Made by a program: the position numbers and the translations under genes | Source of the DNA: Candidatus Buchananbacteria bacterium | GTDB taxonomy: Bacteria > Patescibacteriota > Patescibacteriia > CAIXNZ01 | Assembly (NCBI GenBank): GCA_014729025.1 | Contig: WJKP01000031.1 | Coordinates: 1 to 47,549 of the forward strand | Length of the DNA: 47,549 bases | Direction: 5' to 3' | Part shown: positions 8,116-16,346 of the stretch, piece by piece | Numbering within the stretch: the stretch's first letter is position 1 | Layout: the number at the start of each line of letters is the position of its first letter | The notes under the pieces: generated by a model | Database searches by the model: none | Seen by the model: the letters and a program-made list of their open reading frames with translations, nothing else | Told to the model about the DNA's origin: nothing

Positions 8116-9219
8116 TTAGTTTCTAACAGCGATTGATTCTATTAAACCGATTAAAATCATATTGGCAATCAAGGAACTACCGCCATAACTAATAAACGGC
8201 AAAGTAATGCCAGTAATTGGTAAAAGCCCCAAATTTCCGCTAATATTAACTACTAATTGACTAAAAAATAAAATACATACCGAAACAATTAAATATAAAG
8301 CAAAATTATTATGTGTTTTTTTAGCCAATTTAATCAAACGATAAAATAAAAAACCAAATAAAGCTAAAAGTAAAATTATACCTGCCAAGCCTAATTCTTC
8401 AGCTAAAACAGCAAATATAAAATCGGTCTGACTCTCCGGTAGAAATTTTAACTGGCTTTGGGAACCCAAAGCCAAGCCTTTACCAAAAATCTTACCAGAA
8501 CCAATCGCAATCATTGCCTGCGTAATATTATAACCACTCCCCAATGGATCAGAAGATGGCTCAAGAAAAACCAAAACTCTTTCTTTTTGATAATCTTGAA
8601 AAATAAAAAACCATAAAATCAAACTACTAATAACCAATAATACTACGATAAATAATAAGTGACTCTTTTTTATACCGGTTAATAATATCAAGCCTACCCA
8701 AATTGTAAATAATATTAAAGCTGAACCAAAATCAGGCTGTAAAACAATTAAAGCCATTAATAAAATAACGCCCAGGCTGCTTAAAATCAAATATTTTAAT
8801 TGACTTATATATTTAGCCTTATCAGAAAAAAACTTACTTAAAAAAATAATCAAAAATATTTTCACAAATTCAACTGGCTGAAAAGAAAAAAAACCAAAAT
8901 CAAACCAGCCAGTGGTACCCCTGATGGTTTTACCAAAAAACAAAACCGCAATCAATAAACCAGCGCCAATAATATATAAGGGCCAATTGAATTTTATTAA
9001 AATACGATAATCAAAAAATACAGCTAAAGTAAAAATGATAAAAATGCCTAAAATAAAAAAAACTATTTGTTTATTGAAATTTAATAAATTTTGCGCACTT
9101 TGACTACCGATAGCCACACTATAAAGCAAAGTCAAGCCTAAAATTATTAAAAAACAAATAGTAATAAATAAAAGCCAATCAAATTTTTTAAAAAATAAAT
9201 TTATTTTTTTAAATTTCAT
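8116..9219 (-). CDS. rodA: SEDS-family peptidoglycan glycosyltransferase, RodA-like
   Basis: Integral membrane enzyme that polymerises lipid II into glycan strands during elongation, normally together with a class B PBP. The 367 residues contain about ten membrane segments. SEDS signatures are present: GTTGWFDFGFFSFQPVEF, the catalytic-Asp region LQPDFGSAL, PSSDPLGSGYNITQAMIAIGSG, LPESQTDFIFAVLAEELG, and LLPITGITLPFISYGGSS. The last one, LLP(I/V)TG, is closer to RodA than FtsW, although a single SEDS protein in a reduced genome could serve both roles. It lies behind the membrane protein at 9240-10082, likely in one transcript. No PBP is in this window. Confidence 0.85.
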   Translation of the reverse strand: MKFKKINLFFKKFDWLLFITICFLIILGLTLLYSVAIGSQSAQNLLNFNKQIVFFILGIFIIFTLAVFFDYRILIKFNWPLYIIGAGLLIAVLFFGKTIRGTTGWFDFGFFSFQPVEFVKIFLIIFLSKFFSDKAKYISQLKYLILSSLGVILLMALIVLQPDFGSALILFTIWVGLILLTGIKKSHLLFIVVLLVISSLILWFFIFQDYQKERVLVFLEPSSDPLGSGYNITQAMIAIGSGKIFGKGLALGSQSQLKFLPESQTDFIFAVLAEELGLAGIILLLALFGFLFYRLIKLAKKTHNNFALYLIVSVCILFFSQLVVNISGNLGLLPITGITLPFISYGGSSLIANMILIGLIESIAVRN

Positions 9220-9239
9220 AAAAAAAACTCTAGCCCCAA

Positions 9240-10082
9240 CTAAAAATCCAAATAAACATCGTCATCCAAAATATTAACCTCTGGAACCACTTCGACACTG
9301 GTAATTCTCGGCAACGACTGAAAAAAAGTTGATTCTAATTTTTTTGACTGATTATTTTTTAAAGCACCTGAAGAAATCTGATTAATAGCGACTATATTAT
9401 CAGCTGATTTTAAAAGTATCAAAAGTTTGATATTTTTATAATTATAAGCCGTATTATTATAAACAGTAAAAAGCACTCGACTAACTGGCAATTCCTGACC
9501 AACACCTAATTCTGAAGCTGGGACATATTCAACATTTTGAATATCAAATCTTAATCTTAACCTTTGCAAACTAACATAATCAATTTCTTTTTGCCAGACA
9601 ACATTTGATAAATCCAAACGAGAAGCCAAATCACCATCGGGCACAGATAAATCCACCAATCTTTTTGTTTCACCAGGTAAAATAAAACTGCTTCTTGTCT
9701 CAGTTAATTCATCGTTAACTTGAAATTTATAATTAAAACTAGCCCACCATTGAACATTTGGATTGGCTATTTCCACCATTAAATCATAATTTTCATTATT
9801 TGGTAAAACTTTAATCTGACCGACCTGAATATCTTGCGGTAAATTAGCTACTCTCAAATTAGGATAATCCTGATTAATTGTCTCTATATTATTAAGCATT
9901 ACCTGATATTCGCTCCGATAAATGTACAAATTAAAAACTAATAAATAAATTAAATAGATTGCCAATAAAGCATTAACAATAATTAAAACTATTATTAAAA
10001 TCCTTTTTAATAATAGTTTATTGGTTACATACCAATAAGCTAATTTAAGGCTTTTCTCAGACATTGGTTTTCCATCAACCAT
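9240..10082 (-). CDS. Single-pass membrane protein of unknown function, 280 residues
   Basis: About 28 polar residues are followed by one hydrophobic segment (about 29-52) and then a soluble, beta-rich domain of about 225 residues that would lie outside the membrane (type II topology). There are few cysteines and no recognisable catalytic motif. The outer domain alternates strands with conserved-looking WWASFNYKF and LPGETKRLVDLSVP stretches, like an immunoglobulin-type fold, but I cannot name a family. It has its own promoter at 10112-10140, divergent from gyrB, and is followed 20 bases later by rodA, so an envelope role is a reasonable guess. Confidence 0.7.
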   Translation of the reverse strand: MVDGKPMSEKSLKLAYWYVTNKLLLKRILIIVLIIVNALLAIYLIYLLVFNLYIYRSEYQVMLNNIETINQDYPNLRVANLPQDIQVGQIKVLPNNENYDLMVEIANPNVQWWASFNYKFQVNDELTETRSSFILPGETKRLVDLSVPDGDLASRLDLSNVVWQKEIDYVSLQRLRLRFDIQNVEYVPASELGVGQELPVSRVLFTVYNNTAYNYKNIKLLILLKSADNIVAINQISSGALKNNQSKKLESTFFQSLPRITSVEVVPEVNILDDDVYLDF

Positions 10083-10111
10083 AATTGTTATATAAATAAT
10101 TTTATAAATAA

Positions 10112-10140
10112 ATTATAGCATTTTTAAATTTTTAAGTAAA
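10112..10140 (-). promoter_or_regulatory. Promoter of the 9240-10082 / rodA unit
   Basis: On the minus strand TTTACT (10140-10135), a 17-base spacer and TATAAT (10117-10112) with an upstream TGC that makes an extended -10. It is back to back with the gyrB promoter, ten bases apart. Confidence 0.6.
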
Positions 10141-10150
10141 AATATTTTGC

Positions 10151-10179
10151 TTGAATTAATCTGCAAGGAATGCTATAAT
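10151..10179 (+). promoter_or_regulatory. Promoter of gyrB
   Basis: TTGAAT at 10151-10156, a 17-base spacer and TATAAT at 10174-10179, with TGC before it (extended -10). Its position rules out the upstream in-frame ATG at 10147 and supports a gyrB start at 10237. Confidence 0.75.
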
Positions 10180-10236
10180 AATCACAACAAAGCGATTATA
10201 CACAGTCGCTTATTATCTTTATTAATCAAAAAAATA

Positions 10237-12336
10237 ATGGCTAAAAAAAACACAAAACCAGCTAAAAAAGCTGCAAAAAAAATATCAAAGCCCAAAACTA
10301 AAACAAGCCAAAAGACTAAAAAAACAGATGAATATGGGGCTAAACAAATTACTGTTTTAGAAGGTTTAGAACCTGTACGCAAAAGACCGGGCATGTATAT
10401 TGGTAATACTGCCGAAGCTGGACTACATCATTTAATCTGGGAAGTTGTTGATAATGGTATTGATGAAGCCATGGCTGGTTTTTGTGATCAAATTATTGTA
10501 ACATTAACCGCAGATGGCATGGTTTCTGTTGCTGATAACGGTCGTGGTATTCCTGTTGAAAAACATAAAGCAACAAAAAAATCAGCCTTGGAAACAGTTT
10601 TAACCAAACTTCATGCTGGAGGTAAATTTGGTGAAGGAGGTTATAAAGTTTCAGGTGGCTTACATGGTGTCGGTGTTTCTGTGGTTAATGCTTTATCAGA
10701 ATATCTTAAAGCCGAAGTCAAAAGAAACAACAAATTATGGGAACAAGAATATAAAAGAGGTAAACCATTAAAAAACGTAAAGGCAATAAGAAACGTACAC
10801 GGTAGCGGTACTAGAATAACTTTTAAACCCGACCCTCAAATTTTCACAACCACAGAATTCAATCTAAAAACTATTATTAAACATCTAAGGCAGCAAGCTT
10901 ACCTGACCAAAGGTATAAAAATAATTATCAGAGATGAAAGAAATCCTAAAGATAAACAAGAATATACTTTTTATTTTGAAGGCGGTATTGCTTCTTATGT
11001 CAGATACTTAAACCATAAAAAAGATCCTAAACACGATAATATTTTCTATATTCAGAAAGCAGCTGAAGATATTCAAGTGGAAATCTCTTTGCAGTATGTT
11101 GATGAGTTCAATGAAACAACCTTTACTTTTGCCAATAATATTTATACTGTTGAAGGCGGTATGCACTTAATTGGTTTTAAAACAGCCCTAACCAGAACTT
11201 TGAATAATTTTGCCAGGTCCAAAAACATTTTAAAAGAAAAAGATGAGAATTTAACTGGTGACGATACTCGTGAAGGTTTAACTGCGATTGTCAGTGTGAA
11301 ATTAAAAGACCCGCAATTTGAAGGTCAAACAAAAGCCAAACTAGGCAATGCTGAAGTTAAATCAATTGTTGATAATATTATGGCTGAATATTTTGGTATT
11401 TTCTTGGAAGAACATCCACGTGATGCCGAAGCAATTATTGGCCGTTGTCTTCTAGCAGCTAAAGCCCGCTTAGCAGCCAAAAGCGCCCGGGAAACTATCT
11501 TGCGTAAAGGCGCTTTGGACGGATTTGCTTTACCTGGAAAATTAGCTGATTGTTCTTCTAAAAATGCCGATAATACCGAGTTATACATAGTAGAGGGTGA
11601 TTCAGCTGGCGGTTCTGCCAAACAAGGCCGTGACCGAGGATTTCAAGCAATCCTGCCTTTACGCGGTAAAATTTTAAATGTGGAAAGAGCGAGAATTGAT
11701 AAAATGTTAGCTAATAATGAATTAAAATCATTGATTATTGCTTTAGGCACTAATATTGGTGAACAATTTAATATCGAAGATTTACGTTATAATAAAATTA
11801 TTATCATGACCGATGCTGATGTTGACGGTGCCCATATTAAAACTTTATTATTAACTTTATTTTACAGATATTTTCCTGAACTGATTAAAAAAGGGCGTGT
11901 TTTTGTAGCCAAACCACCGCTTTACAGTGTTGGTAAAGGTAAAGAATCCCGTTACGCCTACTCGGACGATGAAAAAAATCAAATAATCGCTGAGATCGAA
12001 AAAGAAAAAGAAAAAAAAGCCAAACAAAAAGGTAAAATAATTGAGGAAACTGAAGAAAAAGAAGAAAAACTCGAATCAACTAAAGATGTTGAAGAAATAG
12101 AAACAAAATCAGGATTTAAAATAAATATTCAACGATATAAAGGTTTGGGTGAAATGAATCCCGATCAGCTTTGGCAAACTACCATGGATCCACAACACAG
12201 GGTGATGAAAAAAATTAACATTGAAGACGCTGCCAAAGCCGATGAAATTTTTGAAATCTTAATGGGTAATGAAGTGGAAAACAGAAAAAGATTTATTCAA
12301 GCCCGAGCTCAATCAGTCAAAAATCTAGACGTTTAA
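10237..12336 (+). CDS. gyrB: DNA gyrase subunit B
   Basis: ATPase and TOPRIM subunit of the type IIA topoisomerase. With the start at 10237 (downstream of the promoter) it has 699 residues. The first 30 are lysine/alanine-rich and precede the conserved core ITVLEGLEPVRKRPGMYIG. The ATPase site shows EVVDNGIDEA and the glycine-rich GGLHGVGVSVVNALS; the usual VDNSIDE reads VDNGIDE. The TOPRIM domain (about residue 450 on) has EGDSAGGSAKQGRDR and the metal-binding DADVDGAHI. A charged insert of roughly 40 Glu/Lys-rich residues lies before the C-terminal QRYKGLGEMNPDQLW. ParE is an alternative, as the two are hard to separate by eye, but the single copy and RPGMYIG context fit GyrB. There is no Shine-Dalgarno; a strong terminator follows. 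Confidence 0.92.
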   Translation: MAKKNTKPAKKAAKKISKPKTKTSQKTKKTDEYGAKQITVLEGLEPVRKRPGMYIGNTAEAGLHHLIWEVVDNGIDEAMAGFCDQIIVTLTADGMVSVADNGRGIPVEKHKATKKSALETVLTKLHAGGKFGEGGYKVSGGLHGVGVSVVNALSEYLKAEVKRNNKLWEQEYKRGKPLKNVKAIRNVHGSGTRITFKPDPQIFTTTEFNLKTIIKHLRQQAYLTKGIKIIIRDERNPKDKQEYTFYFEGGIASYVRYLNHKKDPKHDNIFYIQKAAEDIQVEISLQYVDEFNETTFTFANNIYTVEGGMHLIGFKTALTRTLNNFARSKNILKEKDENLTGDDTREGLTAIVSVKLKDPQFEGQTKAKLGNAEVKSIVDNIMAEYFGIFLEEHPRDAEAIIGRCLLAAKARLAAKSARETILRKGALDGFALPGKLADCSSKNADNTELYIVEGDSAGGSAKQGRDRGFQAILPLRGKILNVERARIDKMLANNELKSLIIALGTNIGEQFNIEDLRYNKIIIMTDADVDGAHIKTLLLTLFYRYFPELIKKGRVFVAKPPLYSVGKGKESRYAYSDDEKNQIIAEIEKEKEKKAKQKGKIIEETEEKEEKLESTKDVEEIETKSGFKINIQRYKGLGEMNPDQLWQTTMDPQHRVMKKINIEDAAKADEIFEILMGNEVENRKRFIQARAQSVKNLDV

Positions 12337-12352
12337 TCCTAATAAAATAAAA

Positions 12353-12385
12353 AAAAGAGCCTTCTTATAAAAAGAGGGCTCTTTT
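12353..12385. terminator. Bidirectional terminator between gyrB and the minus-strand small genes
   Basis: 13-bp stem (AAAAGAGCC..../..GGCTCTTTT with one G-T pair), 7-base loop, followed by GTTTTTTT on the plus strand and preceded by A runs. Confidence 0.9.
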
Positions 12386-12413
12386 GTTTTTTTACTTTGC
12401 CTGACTTTAAAAA

Positions 12414-12557
12414 TCAATCAAGCAAAGCCAAACCTTCATCAGCTAAAATCAGTTCCCAGCAAGAAATCAAATATTGATTAATTTCTTGAATATCCCGAGC
12501 TATCTCTTGACTCAAACTATCGGCTTTTTCAAGTAGCGTATTTACTTCTCTTCTCAT
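12414..12557 (-). CDS. Small protein, 47 residues
   Basis: ATG at 12557 with AAGGAGGAGAAG just upstream, reading MRREVNTLLEKADSLSQE and ending in TGA at 12414. It is predicted helical, with regularly spaced leucines/isoleucines. The Shine-Dalgarno lies at the stop of the gene at 12570, so the two are translated as a pair. I do not recognise it. The strong ribosome site and the tight spacing are the evidence that it is real. Confidence 0.6.
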   Translation of the reverse strand: MRREVNTLLEKADSLSQEIARDIQEINQYLISCWELILADEGLALLD

Positions 12558-12569
12558 TCTTCTCCTCCT

Positions 12570-12848
12570 TTAGTCTTGTTTTGCACCTTCCAGCTCCAAA
12601 ATAGTCAACAGCTCTTCACTGCCATCAGCATAAACCAATTTTAAACGCCCGCCTTGTTTGTGGTGTTTAAAGAGCATAAAAAATAATTTTAGAGCTGTTC
12701 TGACTAAAAAAGATAGAGAAAGTCCCAGCTCTGTAATCATTTCTTCATAACAACCTATTTCACCTCGCCCTAAACGCACTGTCACTGTTCGCCTATCCAA
12801 TTCCCGATTTGATTTACTTTTCCCGCTTTTCGCCTCAGCTTTTTGCAT
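12570..12848 (-). CDS. Possible ribbon-helix-helix protein, 92 residues
   Basis: A basic N-terminus of 20 residues leads into RRTVTVRLGRGEIGCYEEMITELGLSLSFLVRTAL: one beta strand and two helices spaced like the MetJ/Arc/CopG DNA-binding fold. The helix LVRTALKLFFMLF is unusually hydrophobic, so dimer packing or a membrane contact is possible. The C-terminal part (RLKLVYADGSEELLTILEL) forms strands. AAGGAGGCG precedes the ATG. It pairs with the 47-residue gene downstream in the layout of a small regulator or toxin-antitoxin pair, but neither partner matches a toxin family I know. The fold call is tentative. Confidence 0.5.
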   Translation of the reverse strand: MQKAEAKSGKSKSNRELDRRTVTVRLGRGEIGCYEEMITELGLSLSFLVRTALKLFFMLFKHHKQGGRLKLVYADGSEELLTILELEGAKQD

Positions 12849-12941
12849 AATTCGCCTCCTTGGTTATTAAAACAATACAAAACATAAATCAACTACTATT
12901 AGTAAAACATTTTAAATTACAAATGTAAATAAGAATGAAAA

Positions 12942-12970
12942 GCGGGCGGATTTCAAAGAAATCCGCCCGC
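12942..12970 (-). terminator. Strong terminator after the papain-fold protease
   Basis: Perfect 13-bp inverted repeat (GCGGGCGGATTTC and its complement) with a three-base loop, followed on the minus strand by TTTTCATTCTT. The GC-rich stem stands out against the AT-rich surroundings. The rest of 12849-12979 shows no gene. Confidence 0.85.
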
Positions 12971-12979
12971 CAAGTATTT

Positions 12980-13942
12980 TTAAAAAGGTGAGCCAAACAT
13001 ATCCTTGAGCCATTCGGGCCAATTTTCGTACCATTGTTCCACACAAGTCTTTTTGTAAAGATCTTTGGTGCCTTTCGCGTCAACAGCTGACCAGCAGGAA
13101 AAGCATTTCCTGCGGAAAAACTCGTAAGGCAGCCAGCCGTAACCGCGTACACCCCAGTCCCTACCCCAGCTGTTACGAATCAAAAAAGCTTGCAATTCGT
13201 CGTGCCAGCCAACAATCAAGGTCGCATGGGCACCGATCGGTCTTTCGCCTGGCTGGGGCATTTCAATCTTGCCATCACGACCGACCCAACGCCAGTTTTC
13301 GTAAACATAAGTGGCAATTGGCAAGGGCCCGTAGGTTAAAATGGCCTGTTTGACATTATCAATGGAACGAGGATGCACTGCGGCATAAGCGGAAATCTTA
13401 TAATTTACCAAAATTTCTTGCAATTTTTTATCGTCTTTTTTAGGCTCATGAGTAAGCTGGCTAAACTCTCGTTCTGGCAAGCAACCTCTTTTTTGGAGCA
13501 ATTTTAAACCGGCATGGACATGAAGTCCGTCACGACCAGAATCAGCCAAACCAGCCAATTCCCTGGCTTCTTCATAAAGCCATTCTTCGCTAAAATCAAG
13601 ATGCTTGACTAATTCCATATAAACAAAATAATCAATCAAAGCGCTCAGGCTATAAGCAGTGCACCAAGGCATTTGGCCTTGATGTTCAATACGTGGCATT
13701 TTCTTGCGCAGATCAAAACGAACCTGTCTTTTTTGCTCATTAAGATCTGGTACCGCTGTTGGCATAAGCTTGAACAAGCCAGCTCTGTCGCCATAATCGA
13801 TTTCAATTAATGGTACATTGCTTTTAAACCTCAGCTTAAAATCACGCGGATCAACTGGATCTTTTAAGACCGAGGGGTCAAGCAACATGCGCTTAAATGA
13901 ATTAAGCGACAAATCTTTTACAGGAACAGCCGAATTGCCCAT
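12980..13942 (-). CDS. Papain-fold (C1A) cysteine protease
   Basis: 320 residues with all four papain catalytic elements: oxyanion Gln88 and nucleophile Cys94 in HQGQMPWCTAYS, His239 in IGAHATLIVGW, and Asn257 in IRNSWGRDWG. The Gln-to-Cys spacing of six equals that of papain. Residues 1-80 form a propeptide-like segment without a signal peptide or membrane anchor, so the enzyme is either cytoplasmic or exported by an unknown route. The active-site block PWC lacks the usual CGSC disulphide cysteine. The gene is visibly richer in G+C than its neighbours and starts after AAGGAGGG, which suggests transfer or high expression. It is monocistronic, ending at a strong hairpin. Its promoter shares the palindrome at 14027-14044 with the secE operon. 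Confidence 0.85.
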   Translation of the reverse strand: MGNSAVPVKDLSLNSFKRMLLDPSVLKDPVDPRDFKLRFKSNVPLIEIDYGDRAGLFKLMPTAVPDLNEQKRQVRFDLRKKMPRIEHQGQMPWCTAYSLSALIDYFVYMELVKHLDFSEEWLYEEARELAGLADSGRDGLHVHAGLKLLQKRGCLPEREFSQLTHEPKKDDKKLQEILVNYKISAYAAVHPRSIDNVKQAILTYGPLPIATYVYENWRWVGRDGKIEMPQPGERPIGAHATLIVGWHDELQAFLIRNSWGRDWGVRGYGWLPYEFFRRKCFSCWSAVDAKGTKDLYKKTCVEQWYENWPEWLKDMFGSPF

Positions 13943-14026
13943 TATTATTCCCTCCTTTTGGTTTGTTGGTTCTTTTTAATTGCCAATGTACTTTAATTTT
14001 GCAAATTAACATAATTCAATCTAAAA

Positions 14027-14044
14027 GTCAAGTTTAAACTTGAC
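14027..14044. promoter_or_regulatory. 18-bp perfect palindrome between divergent promoters
   Basis: GTCAAGTTTAAACTTGAC is self-complementary over all 18 bases. Each end supplies most of a -35 box: TTGACA for the plus-strand secE promoter, and TTGACT for a minus-strand promoter of the protease (with TAATTT 17 bases on). It may be an operator or simply two overlapping -35 elements. Confidence 0.55.
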
Positions 14045-14067
14045 AAATCTTGGATATAGTATAAAAT
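14040..14067 (+). promoter_or_regulatory. Promoter of the secE-nusG-rplK-rplA operon
   Basis: TTGACA at 14040-14045, a 16-base spacer and TAAAAT at 14062-14067. The transcript would begin near 14074 with a small hairpin, AAGACC/GGTCTT at 14080-14098, followed by a T run. This could act as a weak early terminator. The leader to secE is about 130 bases, otherwise without visible features. Confidence 0.65.
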
Positions 14068-14202
14068 ATAATTATAAACAAGACCTGGCAAGGGTCTTTT
14101 TAAAATAGATTTTCACGAAAACAAGAATATTTTACCAACATACTAAATTCTTAATATTCGTACATTCGTATTTATTAGTAATTTAGTAAATTATAAAAAT
14201 TT

Positions 14203-14397
14203 ATGAAAAATCCTATTAAAAAATTGATTCAGTATATTAAAGACTCTATTACTGAATTAAAAAAAGTTACCTGGCCCACTAAAAAAGAAACCACTAATTA
14301 TACTTTATTAGTAATCGGCATTAGCTTAGCAGTAGCAGCTTTCATTGGTATTATTGATTATATTTTGGCTTTGGGTGTTGAACAAATAATTAAATAA
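14203..14397 (+). CDS. secE: Preprotein translocase subunit SecE
   Basis: 64-residue single-span form of SecE, the clamp of the SecYEG channel. The amphipathic cytoplasmic helix ends in the family signature ELKKVTWPTKKET, followed by one membrane segment (about residues 33-58). The order secE-nusG-rplK-rplA is the widely conserved bacterial arrangement and confirms the call. There is no Shine-Dalgarno; nusG starts 23 bases after the stop. Confidence 0.95.
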   Translation: MKNPIKKLIQYIKDSITELKKVTWPTKKETTNYTLLVIGISLAVAAFIGIIDYILALGVEQIIK

Positions 14398-14420
14398 AAA
14401 CAAATTTAACCATAAAACCT

Positions 14421-14963
14421 ATGGCAAAACAAATATCAAGAGGTAAAAGATGGTATGTGATTCACACTTATTCTGGTTATGAAGAAAGTGTAGCTGATAA
14501 TTTAAAACAAAGAATTGAAACAATGGATATGGAAGATAAAATTTTTGATGTTGTTATTCCTACAGAAAAAAAGATTAAAATAAAAAACGGTAAAAGAAAA
14601 ACAGTAATAGAAAAAGTTTATCCCGGTTATTTAATGGTTCAAATGATTGTAACTGATGATTCCTGGTATGTTGTTCGTAATACACCAAATGTAACTGGTT
14701 TTGTCGGTTCAGGTACCACCCCGACCCCGGTTTCTGAAGCAGAAGTTAAAGAATTATTCAAAAGAATGGGGCAAGAAGAGCCTAAGTTTAAAATTGATGT
14801 TTCCGAAGGTTCCCCAGTTAAAATTGTTGACGGCCCCTTCAAAGGTTTTGAGGGCAAAGTTACTGATATTGATGAAGCTCGCGGAAAAGTTAAAATTTTG
14901 GTTTCTATGTTTGGCCGTGAAACCCCAGTCGAGCTTGACTTCTTACAAATAAAAAAGATATAA
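14421..14963 (+). CDS. nusG: Transcription termination/antitermination factor NusG
   Basis: 180 residues. The N-terminal NGN domain begins RWYVIHTYSGYEESVADNL and binds the RNA polymerase clamp helices. It contains VYPGYLMVQM and WYVVRNTPNVTGFVG. The C-terminal KOW domain (about 125-180) has GSPVKIVDGPFKGFEGKV and binds ribosomal protein S10 or Rho. Length and motifs are standard. It lies second in the secE operon, without a Shine-Dalgarno. Confidence 0.96.
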   Translation: MAKQISRGKRWYVIHTYSGYEESVADNLKQRIETMDMEDKIFDVVIPTEKKIKIKNGKRKTVIEKVYPGYLMVQMIVTDDSWYVVRNTPNVTGFVGSGTTPTPVSEAEVKELFKRMGQEEPKFKIDVSEGSPVKIVDGPFKGFEGKVTDIDEARGKVKILVSMFGRETPVELDFLQIKKI

Positions 14964-15037
14964 TTGGTCCAGGCTTGGTTAATAAAACTGCTAAGGCTTG
15001 ATTGACCACCCAATCAAACTATCAATAATTAAAATTT

Positions 15038-15463
15038 ATGCCAAAAGAAATACTAACAACATTAAAATTACAAATCCCTGCCGGACAAGCCAATCCGGCA
15101 CCGCCTGTTGGCCCTGCGCTAGGTCAGCATGGTTTAAATATTCAGGATTTTTGCAGTCAATTTAATGAAGCAACAAAAGATAAAAGCGGTGATATTATTC
15201 CGGTTGAAATCACAGTATATGAAGACCGTTCATTTGACTTTAAATTAAAAACACCACCTGCTTCAGCTTTATTAAAAAAAGCTGCCGGCATAAAAAGCGG
15301 TTCAGGGAAACCTTTACAAGAAAAAGTCGGTAAAGTAAGCAAAGCCCAAATTCGTGAAATAGCAGAAATCAAACTACCTGATTTAAATACAGATGATCTT
15401 GAAGCTGCTACAAAAATTATTGAAGGTACTGCCCGGCAAATGGGTTTAACTGTTGAAGGTTAA
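15038..15463 (+). CDS. rplK: Ribosomal protein uL11
   Basis: 141 residues. The N-terminal domain ([31 protein letters not shown]) contacts elongation factors and is a target of PrmA-type methylation. The C-terminal domain, with [19 protein letters not shown], binds the 23S rRNA GTPase centre. It follows nusG by 74 bases and is separated from rplA by a 152-base gap with RNA structure, unusual for this normally tight gene pair. Confidence 0.96.
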   Translation: MPKEILTTLKLQIPAGQANPAPPVGPALGQHGLNIQDFCSQFNEATKDKSGDIIPVEITVYEDRSFDFKLKTPPASALLKKAAGIKSGSGKPLQEKVGKVSKAQIREIAEIKLPDLNTDDLEAATKIIEGTARQMGLTVEG

Positions 15464-15488
15464 AATTATTAAAAAATAAATATTAAAA

Positions 15489-15577
15489 GTGTGGAAGCTT
15501 AATTAAGCGTTTGCACCACGCAATACACTACTACCCCTTATTAAATTAACTGATGTATTGCGTGCATCAGTTTTTTT
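15489..15577 (+). promoter_or_regulatory. Candidate attenuator between rplK and rplA
   Basis: Four segments can pair in two exclusive ways. GTGTGG (15489-15494) pairs with CCACGC (15516-15521) around the palindrome GCTTAATTAAGC. Alternatively CACGCAATACA (15517-15527) pairs perfectly with TGTATTGCGTG (15554-15564). The second pairing takes two arm bases and the loop of an intrinsic terminator: AACTGATG (15548-15555), 9-base loop, CATCAGTT (15565-15572), then a T run to 15577. This is the layout of a transcription attenuator for rplA. uL1 itself, which represses its own operon in other bacteria, is the obvious candidate ligand, but no L1-binding consensus was verified. Confidence 0.55.
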
Positions 15578-15615
15578 AATTTAAAAAATTAATTAATAAT
15601 AAAATTTTTAAAATT

Positions 15616-16305
15616 ATGTCTAATAAAGCGCATTCACAAAGATTTATGGAATTAAAAGATAAAATTGATAAAAATACTGCTTATCCACTTGAAGAAGCCA
15701 TCAAACTTGCTAAAGAAACATCAACTACCAAATTCGATGCTTCTATTGAAGTTGCGATAAAAACCGGCATTGATCCTAAAAAAAGCGATCAACAAATCAG
15801 ATCAACTGTTTTAATGCCTCATGGGACTGGTAAAAAAATAAAAATAGCAGTCATTGCACCACCGGCCAAACAAAAAGAAGCCAAAGAAGCAGGGGCTGAT
15901 ATTATCGGTGGCGAAGAATTAATTGATAAAATAGCTAAAACTAAAAAAATAGATTTTGATGTTTTAATTACTGTACCGGAAATGATGAAAGATTTGGCAA
16001 AAATCGCTAAAATTCTAGGCCCCAAAGGCTTAATGCCTAATCCTAAAACAGAGACCGTGACACCTAATATCAAAAAGACGGTTAAAGATTTAGCCAAAGG
16101 TAAAGTCAGTTTTAAAAATGATGATACAGGTAATATTCATATAGCAATCGGGAAAGCCTCTTTTGACGATAAAAAACTAATTGAAAATTTTCAAGCTTTT
16201 ATGGACGCCTTACAAAAATCTAAGCCAGACTCGATCAAAGGTACTTTTATTAAAAAAATAGTTATTTCTTCTTCAATGGGACCTGGCATTCAAGTCCAAA
16301 TTTAG
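15616..16305 (+). CDS. rplA: Ribosomal protein uL1
   Basis: 229 residues; forms the mobile L1 stalk that helps move deacylated tRNA out of the E site. Family sequences include TKFDASIEVAIKTGIDPKKSDQQIR, LMPHGTGK, the hinge region with GPKGLMPNPKTETVT, and the C-terminal KGTFIKKIVISSSMGPGIQ. Domain I/II/I organisation and length are normal. In other bacteria uL1 is a translational autorepressor of the L11 operon, which makes the structured gap upstream notable. No rplJ/rplL follows; the operon seems to end here or with the next small gene. Confidence 0.96.
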   Translation: MSNKAHSQRFMELKDKIDKNTAYPLEEAIKLAKETSTTKFDASIEVAIKTGIDPKKSDQQIRSTVLMPHGTGKKIKIAVIAPPAKQKEAKEAGADIIGGEELIDKIAKTKKIDFDVLITVPEMMKDLAKIAKILGPKGLMPNPKTETVTPNIKKTVKDLAKGKVSFKNDDTGNIHIAIGKASFDDKKLIENFQAFMDALQKSKPDSIKGTFIKKIVISSSMGPGIQVQI

Positions 16306-16346
16306 TTATAATGTAAATATATAATTTTATTATTAAATTAAATTTT

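Noticed and set aside
10147-10236. Upstream gyrB start at 10147
   Set aside because: It lies upstream of the -35 and -10 boxes (10151-10179), so it cannot be on the transcript.
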